This document shows positions 1-10,348 of a stretch of DNA of 64,000 nt, in pieces. The notes below the pieces were generated by a model, which saw only the letters and a program-made list of their open reading frames with translations, did no database searches and was not told where the DNA came from. Position numbers and translations under genes: made by a program. How positions within the stretch are numbered: position 1 is the first letter of the stretch; every line of letters begins with the position of its first letter. The DNA is from Pseudonocardia sp. DSM 110487 (lineage in GTDB: Bacteria; Actinomycetota; Actinomycetes; Mycobacteriales; Pseudonocardiaceae): positions 3,534,001-3,598,000 of the forward strand of contig NZ_CP080521.1 of assembly GCF_019468565.1 (NCBI RefSeq). The letters are read 5' to 3'.

Positions 1-162
1 GCCCGGATGCTCGCAGGCCTCGACCACACCGACACCGGCCGCGCCCACGCCGAGGAACTCCTGGCCGCCGCCCGCGCCCACCGGGAGGCCGACCGGGCCG
101 CCGACCGCGCCGCACCCGTGCGCGGCCGTAGGAAGAAGCAGGCTGTTGCGCAGGGCAGCTGA
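1..162 (+). CDS. C-terminal end of an unrecognised protein (cut by window edge)
   Basis: Reading frame 1 is open from the first base to a TGA at 160-162 and gives 53 residues. They are rich in Ala, Arg and Glu and finish with a basic tail (RGRRKKQAVAQGS). The alternating charged and alanine residues suggest a helix. No family can be recognised from so short a piece, and the start lies outside the window. The gene is followed directly by the 90-bp repeat array. Confidence 0.5.
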   Translation, partial: ARMLAGLDHTDTGRAHAEELLAAARAHREADRAADRAAPVRGRRKKQAVAQGS

Positions 163-198
163 GCCCTGCCCCACCAAGATCGACCCACCGGCGCATTC

Positions 199-598
199 CC
201 GGCCGAATATGGCCGCCCGTGCACCGAGCTGATGATCATGTTCCCCTGGTGTGGCCGGCCGGACCATGATCGCTGGCTGGGTGCGCAGGCGGCCGCATGT
301 GGCCGTCCGTGCACCGGCCTGGTGATCATGAGCGACGCCCAGCGCGGCTGGGCGGTGATCATCTGTTGGGTGCGCTGCCGGCCGGATGTGGCCGCGCCTG
401 CGCCATCGCGGTGATCATGGCCCGGCCGCCTGGCTCGGCAGGTCATGATCGTCAGCTCGGTGCGCTCCTGGCCGGATGTGGCCGCGCACGCGCCGATCTG
501 GTGATCATGACTGAGGGCTGGAGCGGTGGGCTCGAGATCACTGGCTGGGTGCATCCCCGGCCGAATGCGGCCGCCCATGCCCCGGCGCGGTGATCATG
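199..598. repeat. Tandem array of five ~90-bp units
   Basis: The octamer TGATCATG occurs at 233, 323, 412, 502 and 591, so the period is 89-90 bp. Each copy is preceded by about 30 bp resembling CCGGCCGGATGTGGCCGC followed by a GTGCACC-like stretch. Between copies sits a second half-unit with CATGATCG or GTGATCAT followed by a GGCTGGGTGCG-like stretch. The copies are degenerate but in register. The block fills the gap between the upstream gene and the convergent hydrolase, and no plausible gene lies in it. Its function is unknown; the palindromic TGATCA cores could be protein-binding sites. Confidence 0.8.
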
Positions 599-612
599 GC
601 CGCGGGGTGGGG

Positions 613-1482
613 TCAGGCCGTGAGGAGGTCGGTCACCGCGGCGGCGACCTCCTCCGGGCAGTCCTCGGGCAGGAAGTGGCCGCCGGGCAGCACCCGGGTG
701 CGCAGGTCGGGTGCCCAGCTCGACCAGACCTCCTCGGGGTCGAACGGCAGGACCAGGTCGCCAGGGTCCTGCCACATCGCGAGCACGGGCGCGCCGATCC
801 GGCGGCCCGCCTGCCGGTCGGCCGTCTCGTGCTCGACGTCGACGGTGGCGCTCGCGCGGTAGTCCTCGCAGATCGCGTGGATCGCCTCGGGGGTGCGGCA
901 GGCGCCGAGGTAGGCGGCGCGCACGTCCGCGGGGATCGCGCCGGCGTGGCGCGTCCAGGTGTCGAGGAAGTGGCCGAAGAACGTGTCTGGGTCGGCTGCG
1001 ATCATGCGTTCCGGCAGGTCGGTGGGGTGGGCGAGCAGGTAGAGGTGGAACGCGAACACGCCGCCGGGGCCCTGCAGCGCGGCCCACATGTCGATCGTGG
1101 GGATCACGTCGAGCACGGCCACCCGGTCGACGGCCTGGGGATGATCGAGCGCGGCCCGGAACGCGACCAGCGCGCCGCGGTCGTGGCCTGCCACGGCGAA
1201 CCGCTCGTGGCCGAGCCGGCGCATGAGCGCCACCATCGTGGCCGCGGTGGTGCGCTTGGCGTAGCTCGCGGCGGGCGTGCTGGCGCCGTAGCCCGGCAGG
1301 TCGGGGCAGACGACCCGGAACCGCTCGGCGAGCAGCGGCGCGACGGCCCGCCATGCGACGTGGGTCTGCGGGAAGCCGTGGAGCAGGAGCACCGGCGGCC
1401 CATCGCCGCCGGAGGCCACCCGCAGCCTGCCCGCGGCCACGGGCACGTCGTGGAGCTCGAAGCCAGGGATCCGCGGTGTCAT
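613..1482 (-). CDS. Alpha/beta hydrolase of the haloacetate dehalogenase / epoxide hydrolase group
   Basis: The 289-residue protein has the alpha/beta-hydrolase fold. HGFP near residues 35-38 forms the oxyanion hole, an aspartate nucleophile sits in GHDRG (D101), and the catalytic histidine is in PGGH (about H269). The overall pattern resembles fluoroacetate dehalogenases. However, the second substrate-binding arginine of those enzymes (four residues after the nucleophile) is Leu here, and the halide-site Trp before the LPERM stretch is also Leu. A different substrate, such as an epoxide or ester, is therefore more likely. It stands alone, with its 3' end against the 90-bp repeats. Start is ATG at 1482. 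Confidence 0.85.
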   Translation of the reverse strand: MTPRIPGFELHDVPVAAGRLRVASGGDGPPVLLLHGFPQTHVAWRAVAPLLAERFRVVCPDLPGYGASTPAASYAKRTTAATMVALMRRLGHERFAVAGHDRGALVAFRAALDHPQAVDRVAVLDVIPTIDMWAALQGPGGVFAFHLYLLAHPTDLPERMIAADPDTFFGHFLDTWTRHAGAIPADVRAAYLGACRTPEAIHAICEDYRASATVDVEHETADRQAGRRIGAPVLAMWQDPGDLVLPFDPEEVWSSWAPDLRTRVLPGGHFLPEDCPEEVAAAVTDLLTA

Positions 1483-1586
1483 GGGTCCAGGCTCCCGGAG
1501 GACCCCGACATTTCGGGAGGTGAACCGACGGTGACCGTCCGGCGTGCCTTCCCGGGATCTTGGGCATCGGGTGTCACAGTGCGTGC

Positions 1587-2795
1587 ATGAAGCTGTCCGG
1601 CCTGTTGCACCGCTCGCGTACGGCGCTGCCCGGGCTGTTCGGCGTCGCCCGGGTCGACCGGCGCACCGACGGCCTGCTCCGCCGCATCAAGGCGGGTGAG
1701 ATCGCTGTCATCGATCACGTCGACCTGGACCGTGCCACCGCGGAGGCGCTCGTCTCGGCGCAGGTGGCGGCCGTCGTCAACGCGGCGCCGTCGGTCTCCG
1801 GCCGCTACCCGAACCTGGGGCCGGAGGTGCTCGTCGCCGCCGGCATCCTGCTGGTGGACGGGGTCGGCGACGAGGCTCTCCGGATGATCAAGGATGGGAG
1901 CCGGATCCGGATCCACGAGGGTGTCGTCTACGCCGGTGAGCTGGAGCTCGCCAAGGGCGTCGAGCAGAACGCCGACTCGGTGGCCGACGCGATGGTGGAG
2001 GCGAAGTCCGGCCTCACCCACCAGCTCGAGGCGTTCGCCGCCAACACCATCGAGTTCATGCGCCGTGAACGCGCGATGCTGCTCGACGGGGCCGGCGTGC
2101 CCGACGTCGAGGTCCGGCTGGCCGAGCGCCACGTGCTCGTGGTCGCGACCGGCTACGACCACGACGCCGAGCTCAAGCGGCTCGCGCACTACATCCGTGA
2201 GTACCGGCCGGTGCTGGTCGGCGTGGGGGCGGGCGCCGACGCGCTGATCAAGGCAGGGCACCGGCCGCAGCTCATCGTCGGCGACCCGAGCGAGGTCTCC
2301 AGCGAGGCCCTCACATGCGGCGCCGACGTCGTGGTCCCCGCCTTCGCCGACGGGCACGCGCCCGGCCTGCACCGGGTGCAGGACCTCGGCGTGGGCGCCG
2401 TGACGTTCCCGAGCTCGGCCAACCCGGAGGACCTCGCCCTGCTCATCGCCGCGCACGGCGGCGCGTCGCTCGTGGTGACGGTGGGGCTCTCGGCGAGCAT
2501 GGCGGAGTTCCTCGACCGAGGACGCTCCGGCAGCATCGCCTCGACGTTCCTCACGCGGCTGCAGCTGGGCGGGCTGCTCGTGGACGGGCGGGTGATCGCG
2601 TCGCTCTACCGCAGCCGGATCTCCCTCGGCGCGATCCTGCTGATGGCGGCGTCCGCGCTGGTGGCGGTGCTCGCCGCGCTACTCGTGTCGGACGCGGGCG
2701 AGGCCGTGCTGGCGTGGATCTCCCAGGTGTTCGTGGGCCTCGTGCAGCAGATCAGGGATGTGACCGGAACGCTTTTCGGGGGATTCTTCGCGTGA
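1587..2795 (+). CDS. steA: SteA-like cell-division/envelope protein
   Basis: This 402-residue protein matches the actinobacterial SteA family (Rv1697 type), which in corynebacteria works with SteB to control the peptidoglycan hydrolase RipA. The long cytosolic part contains a nucleotide-binding-like core (GVGAGADALI and the later VVTVGLSASMAEFLDRG). One hydrophobic segment near residues 345-365 anchors the C-terminus. I chose ATG 1587 rather than the in-frame 1560 codon because family members begin just before the LSGLLHR stretch. The stop overlaps the next gene's GTG (GTGA), which couples the pair. Confidence 0.85.
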   Translation: MKLSGLLHRSRTALPGLFGVARVDRRTDGLLRRIKAGEIAVIDHVDLDRATAEALVSAQVAAVVNAAPSVSGRYPNLGPEVLVAAGILLVDGVGDEALRMIKDGSRIRIHEGVVYAGELELAKGVEQNADSVADAMVEAKSGLTHQLEAFAANTIEFMRRERAMLLDGAGVPDVEVRLAERHVLVVATGYDHDAELKRLAHYIREYRPVLVGVGAGADALIKAGHRPQLIVGDPSEVSSEALTCGADVVVPAFADGHAPGLHRVQDLGVGAVTFPSSANPEDLALLIAAHGGASLVVTVGLSASMAEFLDRGRSGSIASTFLTRLQLGGLLVDGRVIASLYRSRISLGAILLMAASALVAVLAALLVSDAGEAVLAWISQVFVGLVQQIRDVTGTLFGGFFA

Positions 2796-3727
2796 TCTCG
2801 TTTCGCTACCACCTGGTGTCGATCGCCGCGGTGTTCCTCGCGCTCGCCGTCGGCGTCGTGCTGGGATCGGCCGGGGTGTCGGACCGGCTGCTGGCGGCCG
2901 TCTCCAACGAGGCCGACGAGCTCGCGGGCCAGGTGCAGACGCTGCGCGCGGAGCGGGACGGCCTCGCGGCGGGCCAGCGTGCCTCCGACGAGTTCGCGCG
3001 GCGCGTCGGCCCCGCCGCGGTGCGAGGGCTGCTCCAGGGGAGCGGCGTCACGCTGGTGACCTCGGGTGCCGACCCCGCCGACCGGGAGGCCGTGCTGGCG
3101 CTCCTGCAGCAGGCAGGAGCCACCGTGGGTGGCGAGGTGGCGCTCACCCCCGCCGTCGGCGACCCGGCACGCGGCGACCAGCTGCGCGCGCTGACCGCCG
3201 AGCTCCTGCCCACCGGCGCCCAGCTGCCTGCGGCCACCGACACCGGCAGCCTCGTCGGGGGCCTGCTCGGCGGCATCGTGCTCGCCCCGACCGGACAGCA
3301 GGGCGGCCAGCCGATCGCGGCCCAGCAGGCCGACGCGGTGCTGGCGGGGCTCGCGGCCGCAGGGTTCGTCGCGCCCGGCCAGCGTCCGCAGCCCGGGAAC
3401 GCCGTGCTCGTGCTCACCGGCGGCGCGCTGGAGGGCGTCGACGCGGGCGACGCCGCGGCCGTCATCGCCCGGCTGGCCGCCCAGCTGGACCGGGTGGGCG
3501 GCGGTGCCGTGCTGGCCGGTCGCGCCGGCTCCGCGGACGCCACCGGCGCCGTGGGCGTCGCGCGCGCCGATCCCGGCATCGTCCAGGGCATCTCCACCGT
3601 CGACGACCTGCAGACCGGGGCCGGGCAGGTCTCGGCGGTGCTGGCGCTGCGCGAGCAGCTCGACGGGCGCGCGGGCAGCTACGGCACCGCGGCGACGGCC
3701 ACCGGGGGAGCGGCGCCCGCCGCCTGA
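2792..3727 (+). CDS. mctB: MctB/SteB-like copper transport and division protein
   Basis: This 311-residue protein has one N-terminal membrane helix (about residues 8-28), a coiled coil (about 33-66) and a long extracytoplasmic domain. That is the layout of Rv1698 (MctB, pore-forming protein implicated in copper homeostasis) and corynebacterial SteB. The opening ISFRYHLVSIAAVFLALAVG is the family signature. The GTG start at 2792 overlaps the steA stop. The steA-mctB order is that of mycobacteria, so a partnership with SteA is likely. The tail after about residue 300 is low-complexity Ala/Gly. Confidence 0.85.
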   Translation: MISFRYHLVSIAAVFLALAVGVVLGSAGVSDRLLAAVSNEADELAGQVQTLRAERDGLAAGQRASDEFARRVGPAAVRGLLQGSGVTLVTSGADPADREAVLALLQQAGATVGGEVALTPAVGDPARGDQLRALTAELLPTGAQLPAATDTGSLVGGLLGGIVLAPTGQQGGQPIAAQQADAVLAGLAAAGFVAPGQRPQPGNAVLVLTGGALEGVDAGDAAAVIARLAAQLDRVGGGAVLAGRAGSADATGAVGVARADPGIVQGISTVDDLQTGAGQVSAVLALREQLDGRAGSYGTAATATGGAAPAA

Positions 3728-3759
3728 TCGGGTGCCGAGGCGTACGACACGCGGGGGAG

Positions 3760-3790
3760 TTGGCCGACCGGGTCGGTTCGTATGTACCCT
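3760..3790 (+). promoter_or_regulatory. Probable promoter of pyrG, leaderless transcript
   Basis: TTGGCC at 3760-3765 and TACCCT at 3785-3790 are spaced by 19 bases and resemble an actinobacterial housekeeping promoter. Only eight bases separate the -10 from the GTG at 3799 and no Shine-Dalgarno is seen, so the mRNA probably starts at or next to the start codon. Confidence 0.5.
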
Positions 3791-3798
3791 GAAGACCC

Positions 3799-5528
<1,730 letters not shown>

Positions 5529-5532
<4 letters not shown>

Positions 5533-6167
5533 CCGGGCCTCGTCACGAGTTCACGGTGCAGGCCAGCAAGGAGATCTACGCGGGGCGCGTCATGGCGCTG
5601 CGTGCCGACGAGGTGCAGATGCCGTCCGGCCGGGTGGCCGTGCGGGAGATCGTGGAGCACCCCGGCGCCGTCGCGATCGCCGCGCTGGACGCCGACGACC
5701 GGCTGATGATGATCCACCAGTACCGGCACGCCGTCGGGCGCAGGCTCTGGGAGCTCCCCGCCGGCCTGCTCGACGTGAAGGGCGAGGACCCACTGGCCAC
5801 CGCCCAGCGCGAGCTGGCGGAGGAGACCGGGCTCGCGGCGTCGGAGTGGTCGGTGCTGGTGGACGTCACGCCGTCGCCCGGCTTCACCGACGAGGCGGTG
5901 CGGGTCTACCTGGCCCGTGGCCTCACCGAGGTGGGCCGCCCCGAGCACGTGGACGACGAGGAGGCCGACCTCGCCACCCGTTGGGTCTCGCTGCCCGTGG
6001 CCGTGCGCATGGCGCTCGCGGGCACGATCGTGAACGCCACGACGGTGGCGGGCGTGCTGGCGACGCACGCGCTGGCGGTCGCGCCGACCGCGGCCCGCCC
6101 CGCGGACGCGCCGTGGCCGGACCGGCCCACGCGATTCGCGGACCGGGTGGCCGATCAGGCGCGCTGA
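5529..6167 (+). CDS. ADP-ribose pyrophosphatase, NUDIX family
   Basis: This 212-residue protein carries a NUDIX motif around AGLLDVKGEDPLATAQRELA followed by EETGL. The spacing between the first Gly and the Glu is one residue longer than the textbook motif, as in M. tuberculosis Rv1700, an ADP-ribose pyrophosphatase. It would hydrolyse ADP-ribose to AMP and ribose 5-phosphate. It is coupled to pyrG by an ATGA overlap. Its last 13 bases overlap the end of the convergent peroxiredoxin gene. In mycobacteria xerD follows immediately; here a 13-kb accessory block intervenes. Confidence 0.9.
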
Positions 6168-6706
6168 CCTCGCAGCCAGGTGAGCACCTGCCGGGCGTGC
6201 TCGCCCGGCGGGAAAACCGGGTAGAAGACGTGCTCCACGACGCCGTCGCGGATGATCAAGGTCAGTCGCTTGTAGAGCGTGCGCCCGTCTGCTTCGAACG
6301 TCGGCAGAGCGAGGGCATCGGCGAGGCCGAGGGCGGGGTCGGAGAGCATCTGGAACGGCAGGTGGAGGCGCTCGACGGCCTCGCGCTGGTAGTCGGTGTC
6401 CTGGCTCGACAGGCCGAACACGCCGGCCGCCCCCGCGGCGAGCAGGTCCTGGTGGTGGTCGCGGAAGCCGCAGGCCTCGGGGGTGCAGCCGCGGGCACCG
6501 GGGATCGCGTCCCAGCCGTCCGGCGGCTCGGTGCCGGGTCGCGCGGTGAGCGGATAGATGTAGATGATCGTCCGGCCCGCGCCGAGCGCGTCGAGGCGCA
6601 CCATCGCACCACCGGTGGCCTGCAGCTCGAGGGACGGCACCGTCGTGCCGGGCAGGTGGGCGGCCGCGCCGTCGTCCTCCGGGACGGGCAGGTGTTGTCC
6701 GGTCAC
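6155..6706 (-). CDS. Peroxiredoxin (AhpC/TSA, Bcp-like)
   Basis: The 183-residue thioredoxin-fold protein has YIYPLTARPGTEPPDGWD followed by GARGCTPEACGFRDHH. The cysteine at the end of the CTPEAC stretch takes the place of the peroxidatic Cys of Bcp-type peroxiredoxins, with a possible resolving Cys five residues before it. A cytosolic thiol peroxidase role is inferred. The GTG start at 6706 overlaps the stop of the upstream TM2 gene. The gene is convergent with, and overlaps by 13 bases, the nudix gene. Confidence 0.8.
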   Translation of the reverse strand: MTGQHLPVPEDDGAAAHLPGTTVPSLELQATGGAMVRLDALGAGRTIIYIYPLTARPGTEPPDGWDAIPGARGCTPEACGFRDHHQDLLAAGAAGVFGLSSQDTDYQREAVERLHLPFQMLSDPALGLADALALPTFEADGRTLYKRLTLIIRDGVVEHVFYPVFPPGEHARQVLTWLRGQRA

Positions 6707-7200
6707 GGGCGCAGGGGACGCCCGTCGGGGTCGGTCGGGTCGCCCGCGAGCAGCACGATCCCGTCGATGAACGACCAGACCACCCCGATCCCGACGAACA
6801 CCAGCAGCAGCTGGGCGATCGCGATGCCCGTGTGCCCGGTGTAGAAGCGCCCGGTGCCGAACGGCAGGAACAGCTGCAGCAATGCAGCGATCACCTTGAT
6901 GCGGTCCGAGTACGGGCGTCCGGTGTCGGGGTCGCGGCCGTACGGCGCCTCCGGGTCGTATCCGCCGTGCGGGGGCATGGCCACCGTCGCCTGCGGCGGG
7001 ATCGCGACCGTGGGCTGCTCGTGCGGGAGGTCGGCGAAGAGCGGCGTCAGGTCGTCGGCGGTGCGGGCGGCGTAGGCCGCGGTGGTGCGCTCCTCGTACT
7101 CGGCGGCGTCGAGCCGGCCGGCGGCGTAGTGCTCCCCGAGCTCCCGCACGGCCGCCTCGCGCTCGACGTTGCCGATCCGGAGCGTGGGCTGCTGGCTCAC
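6703..7200 (-). CDS. DUF1707 / TM2-domain membrane protein
   Basis: This 165-residue protein begins with a DUF1707 (SHOCT-like) region: LRIGNVEREAAVRELGEHYA, then GRLDAAEYEERT. A proline-rich linker follows. The end holds two hydrophobic segments in TM2-domain style (VIAALLQLFLPFGTGRFYTG, then IAQLLLVFVGIGVVWSFIDG). Such proteins are small membrane proteins of unknown role. The GTG start at 7200 is inferred; no clear ribosome-binding site is visible. It is translationally coupled to the peroxiredoxin gene. Confidence 0.8.
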   Translation of the reverse strand: MSQQPTLRIGNVEREAAVRELGEHYAAGRLDAAEYEERTTAAYAARTADDLTPLFADLPHEQPTVAIPPQATVAMPPHGGYDPEAPYGRDPDTGRPYSDRIKVIAALLQLFLPFGTGRFYTGHTGIAIAQLLLVFVGIGVVWSFIDGIVLLAGDPTDPDGRPLRP

Positions 7201-7354
7201 GTTTTCGACGGTACCGCTCCCGAACCGCGGCCGTCGGCGCTTCCGCCATCCGGCCGGGCGAGTTTTCCACGATCCAGGTGTCGAATCGGGTGCCGCCCGT
7301 TCGTAGTGGGGTGAGGATGCGGGACGTGCCCGCCGACCACGAGGAGGGACCGGC

Positions 7355-7726
7355 ATGGCTCGATACATGTTGTCCGTGCACAGCCGCGAGGGTGAGGTCC
7401 GCGAGCCGATGGCCGAGGAGGAGATGCTGCGGTCGCATGCGCGGCTCGCTCTCATCGAGCGGGAGATGGCCACTGCGGGTGCGTGGGTGTTCTCCGCGCG
7501 CCTGCACGAGCCCGACACCGCCACCGTCGTGCGGGCGTCCGGCGACGAGGTCCTGATGACCGACGGCCCGTTCGCCGAGTCCAAGGACCACCTCGGCGGC
7601 TTCTACCTGATCGAGGCAGCCGACCTCGATGGCGCGCTCGCCTGGGCGGAGAAGGTCACGGCGTGCATCAGGGTGCCGATCGAGGTTCGTCCGCTCGCGG
7701 ACTTCGCGGATGAACCACGGGGCTGA
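7355..7726 (+). CDS. YCII-domain (DGPF) protein
   Basis: This 123-residue protein of the YCII/DGPF family has MARYMLSVHSREGE at the start and the diagnostic DGPFAESKDHLGGFYLIEA in the middle. YCII proteins have a ferredoxin-like fold; enzyme activity is generally unproven. The ATG at 7355 follows a GAGGAGGG ribosome-binding site at about 7340. The end overlaps the downstream ECF sigma gene by 17 bases. DGPF-protein/sigma pairs are a recurring actinobacterial arrangement, so the two probably act together. Confidence 0.88.
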   Translation: MARYMLSVHSREGEVREPMAEEEMLRSHARLALIEREMATAGAWVFSARLHEPDTATVVRASGDEVLMTDGPFAESKDHLGGFYLIEAADLDGALAWAEKVTACIRVPIEVRPLADFADEPRG

Positions 7727-8927
7727 CGGGGCGGTCGATGCGGGTGCGGTCGGCCGGGTCTTCCGCGAGGAGTCCGGCCGATCGGTCGCCGCCCTGATCC
7801 GGTTCTGCGGTGACATCGACGTCGCGGAGGACGCGGTGCAGGAGGCGTACGCCGTCGCGCTCCGCAGGTGGCCGGAGGACGGGCTGCCGCCCAATCCCGG
7901 CGGATGGATCACCACGACGGCCCGTATGCGCGCCCTCGACCGGCTGCGTCGCGAGACCCGAGGCCGGGAGCTGCTCGGAGAGGTGGCGGTGCTCGCCGCA
8001 GGCGACGGTTCGGACGCGCCGGAGGAGGCGGACACCGTGCCCGACGACCGGCTGCGCCTCATCTTCACCTGCTGCCACCCGGCCCTGTCCGCCGAAGCCC
8101 GGGTCGCGCTCACCCTCCGCCTGCTCGGCGGCCTGTCGACCGCGGAGGTCGCCGGGGCCTTCCTGGTGGCGGAACCGACGATGGCGCAACGCCTGATCCG
8201 GGCCAAACGCAAGATCAAGGCCGCCCGTATCCCCTACCGCGTGCCGGAGGGCGGGGAGCTGCCGGACCGGGTGCGATCCGTCCTCGCCGTCATCTACCTC
8301 GTCTACAACGCCGGGCTCGCCGCCCCCGGCCTGTGCGCGGAGGCGATCCGGCTGGCGCGGATCCTGGCCGGGCTCATGCCCGACGAACCCGAGGCGGCGG
8401 GCCTGCTCGCGCTGCTGCTGCTGATCGAGTCCCGGCGAGCGTCGCGCACACGGCCCGACGGTTCCCTCGTGGTGCTCGACGAGCAGGACCGGTCCCGATG
8501 GGATCGCGCCCTGATCGAGGAAGGACAGGCCATCGTCCGAGGATGCCTGCGGCGAAACCGTCCCGGCCCTTATCAGATCCAGGCGGCGATCAACGCCGTC
8601 CACGCCGACGCCGCCACAGCCGACCGGACCGAATGGCGGCAGATCCTCGCCCTGTACGACCAGCTGATCGACCTCGCTCCCACCCCGGTCGTGGCACTCA
8701 ACCGGGCGATCGCCGTCGGTGAGGTCCACGGAGCCGCCGCGGCGCTGGACCTGGTGGACGAGCTCGACCTGGACCACTACTACGCCTTCCACGCCACGCG
8801 CGCGGACCTGCTGCGCAGGCTCGGTCGCGCAGGGGAGGCCGCGGCAGCCTACGAACGCGCGGCCGCCATGGCACCGACCGAGGCAGAACGCGACTTCCTC
8901 GGGTTCGGCGGCAGGGGCCGACGCTGA
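7710..8927 (+). CDS. ECF-type RNA polymerase sigma factor with extended C-terminus
   Basis: This 405-residue sigma-70 family protein has region 2 (IRFCGDIDVAEDAVQEAYAV, then the WITTTARMRALDRLRRE helix) and region 4 near residues 125-165 (LRLLGGLSTAEVAGAFLVAE, followed by AQRLIRAKRKI). A long TPR-like C-terminal domain follows (LYDQLIDLAPTPVVALNRAI and later repeats). This is the family usually paired with YCII/DGPF proteins, where the extension replaces an anti-sigma factor. ATG 7710 lies inside the end of the YCII gene. Target promoters are unknown. Confidence 0.9.
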   Translation: MNHGADGAVDAGAVGRVFREESGRSVAALIRFCGDIDVAEDAVQEAYAVALRRWPEDGLPPNPGGWITTTARMRALDRLRRETRGRELLGEVAVLAAGDGSDAPEEADTVPDDRLRLIFTCCHPALSAEARVALTLRLLGGLSTAEVAGAFLVAEPTMAQRLIRAKRKIKAARIPYRVPEGGELPDRVRSVLAVIYLVYNAGLAAPGLCAEAIRLARILAGLMPDEPEAAGLLALLLLIESRRASRTRPDGSLVVLDEQDRSRWDRALIEEGQAIVRGCLRRNRPGPYQIQAAINAVHADAATADRTEWRQILALYDQLIDLAPTPVVALNRAIAVGEVHGAAAALDLVDELDLDHYYAFHATRADLLRRLGRAGEAAAAYERAAAMAPTEAERDFLGFGGRGRR

Positions 8928-9394
8928 TCACCGCTGGGTCGACTCGGCCGGCGTGGGCACTCGTCGGGAGGCGAAGGGATCCGGGCCAGGCGGACCTCCG
9001 ACGGCCAGCCTGCGCAGCCGGTCGAGGTAGTGGCGCCACCCGCCGTCGTGTGCATCCGCGGCCGGCGCCGTCAGGCCGCGGTGCACGAGCTTCAGCAGGG
9101 TGCCGCCGTCCGCCGTGGGCGTCAGGTCGATCTCGACCGTGGTCGATCCCGGCGGGATCTCGACCTCGGCGCGTTCCCAACCGTAGGTGAAGACCACCCT
9201 CCGCCCGGGGACGAGCTCGACGTAGGTGCCGGAGCACACATCCCCGTTGGCGTGGGTCCACCGGACGATGCCACCCGGCCGGGCGTCCAAGGCGGCTTCC
9301 TCCGCCATCCACTTCACGAACTCAGCAGGATCGGTGAGCAGCTCGTAGACGACCTCGGCGGGCGCGGCGATCACGAGCTCCTGCACGACGAGTT

Positions 9395-9398
<4 letters not shown>
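8928..9398 (-). CDS. SRPBCC (AHSA1/START-like) protein
   Basis: This 156-residue protein has the AHSA1/SRPBCC pattern: IAAPAEVVYELLTDPAEFVKWM at the start, then GDVCSGTYVELVPGRRVVFTYGWE, and a C-terminal helix (WRHYLDRLRRLAVGG). Such proteins bind hydrophobic ligands in a helix-grip fold. GTG 9398 overlaps the stop of the ArsR gene. ArsR-SRPBCC pairs are common in actinobacteria and the regulator presumably controls this gene. Its 3' end abuts the convergent sigma gene with no spacer. Confidence 0.9.
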
Positions 9399-9738
<340 letters not shown>

Positions 9739-9742
<4 letters not shown>

Positions 9743-10290
9743 GGCCTGCGGCCCATGGCCCCGAGCAGCTTGTCCTGCGGCGACGCGTCGGCCGGGACGG
9801 CGACCGCGGGCCCGACGATCCCGGCCGCCCTGCCGCGCTCGGGCATGTCCGGCAGGAACATCGCCACGCACGCGTCGACGAGCTCGGCGTCCAGAGTCGG
9901 GTCCTGCCCGGTGGCGGTGGCCAGGTCCCATGTGTGCACGAGATTGTCCATGAACGTGCCCGCTGTCGCCTCCCCGACCGACCATTCGAAGTCCAGCGGT
10001 GACATGCACCGCCGCCCGAGGGCGCTGGGCCGCGCGAGCGCCTCGAGCACCGCCGCCGCACCTGCCCGGTAGTCCTCCACCGTCGCTCCGCGGCGGGCGG
10101 GCGGCCGTTCTCCCGCGAGTGCGGCGAGCAGGTAGTCCGTCGACCCCGTCATGTGGTCGATGAGCTGCTGCACTGACCATTGCGGACACGGGGTCGCGGC
10201 CGTGAGCTGCCCCGGAGCCACGGCGTCCATGATCGTGGCCGCTCGGGCCGTCGCTCGCCGGAACAGCTCTACCGGGTCGGTCCCGTTCAT
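9739..10290 (-). CDS. TIGR03086-type DinB-like / mycothiol maleylpyruvate isomerase-fold protein
   Basis: The 183-residue protein has the four-helix DinB/MDMPI pattern: ATPCPQWSVQQLIDHMTGST near residues 32-51, and conserved histidines in LIDHM and NLVHTWDLA that would bind a divalent metal. The family includes mycothiol-dependent enzymes, but the substrate is not known. AGGAGG lies six bases before the ATG at 10290, and a perfect palindrome lies just upstream of that. It is the first gene of the three-gene ArsR operon. Confidence 0.85.
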
Positions 10291-10311
10291 CCGGCCTCCT
10301 GATTCCGATGG

Positions 10312-10325
10312 GCCTTAATTAAGGC
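10312..10325. promoter_or_regulatory. Perfect palindrome, probable ArsR operator
   Basis: GCCTTAATTAAGGC is a 14-bp perfect palindrome and is strikingly AT-rich for this genome. It sits 22 bases upstream of the first gene of the ArsR operon, where autorepression would act. Confidence 0.6.
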
Positions 10326-10348
10326 ATTACTGAATCTGGCGGTCAAGG

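Noticed and set aside
199..598. CRISPR array
   Set aside because: Units are ~90 bp, the conserved part is degenerate, the spacers are themselves similar, and no cas gene is present.
452..1567. Long minus-strand frame (371 codons) over the alpha/beta hydrolase
   Set aside because: It is the +1 shadow of the hydrolase: Arg/Pro-rich, no motif, and it runs through the 90-bp repeats.
6707..8218. Minus-strand frame extending the peroxiredoxin to 687 codons
   Set aside because: The upstream part is antisense to the TM2, YCII and sigma genes and has no similarity; GTG 6706 is coupled to the TM2 stop.
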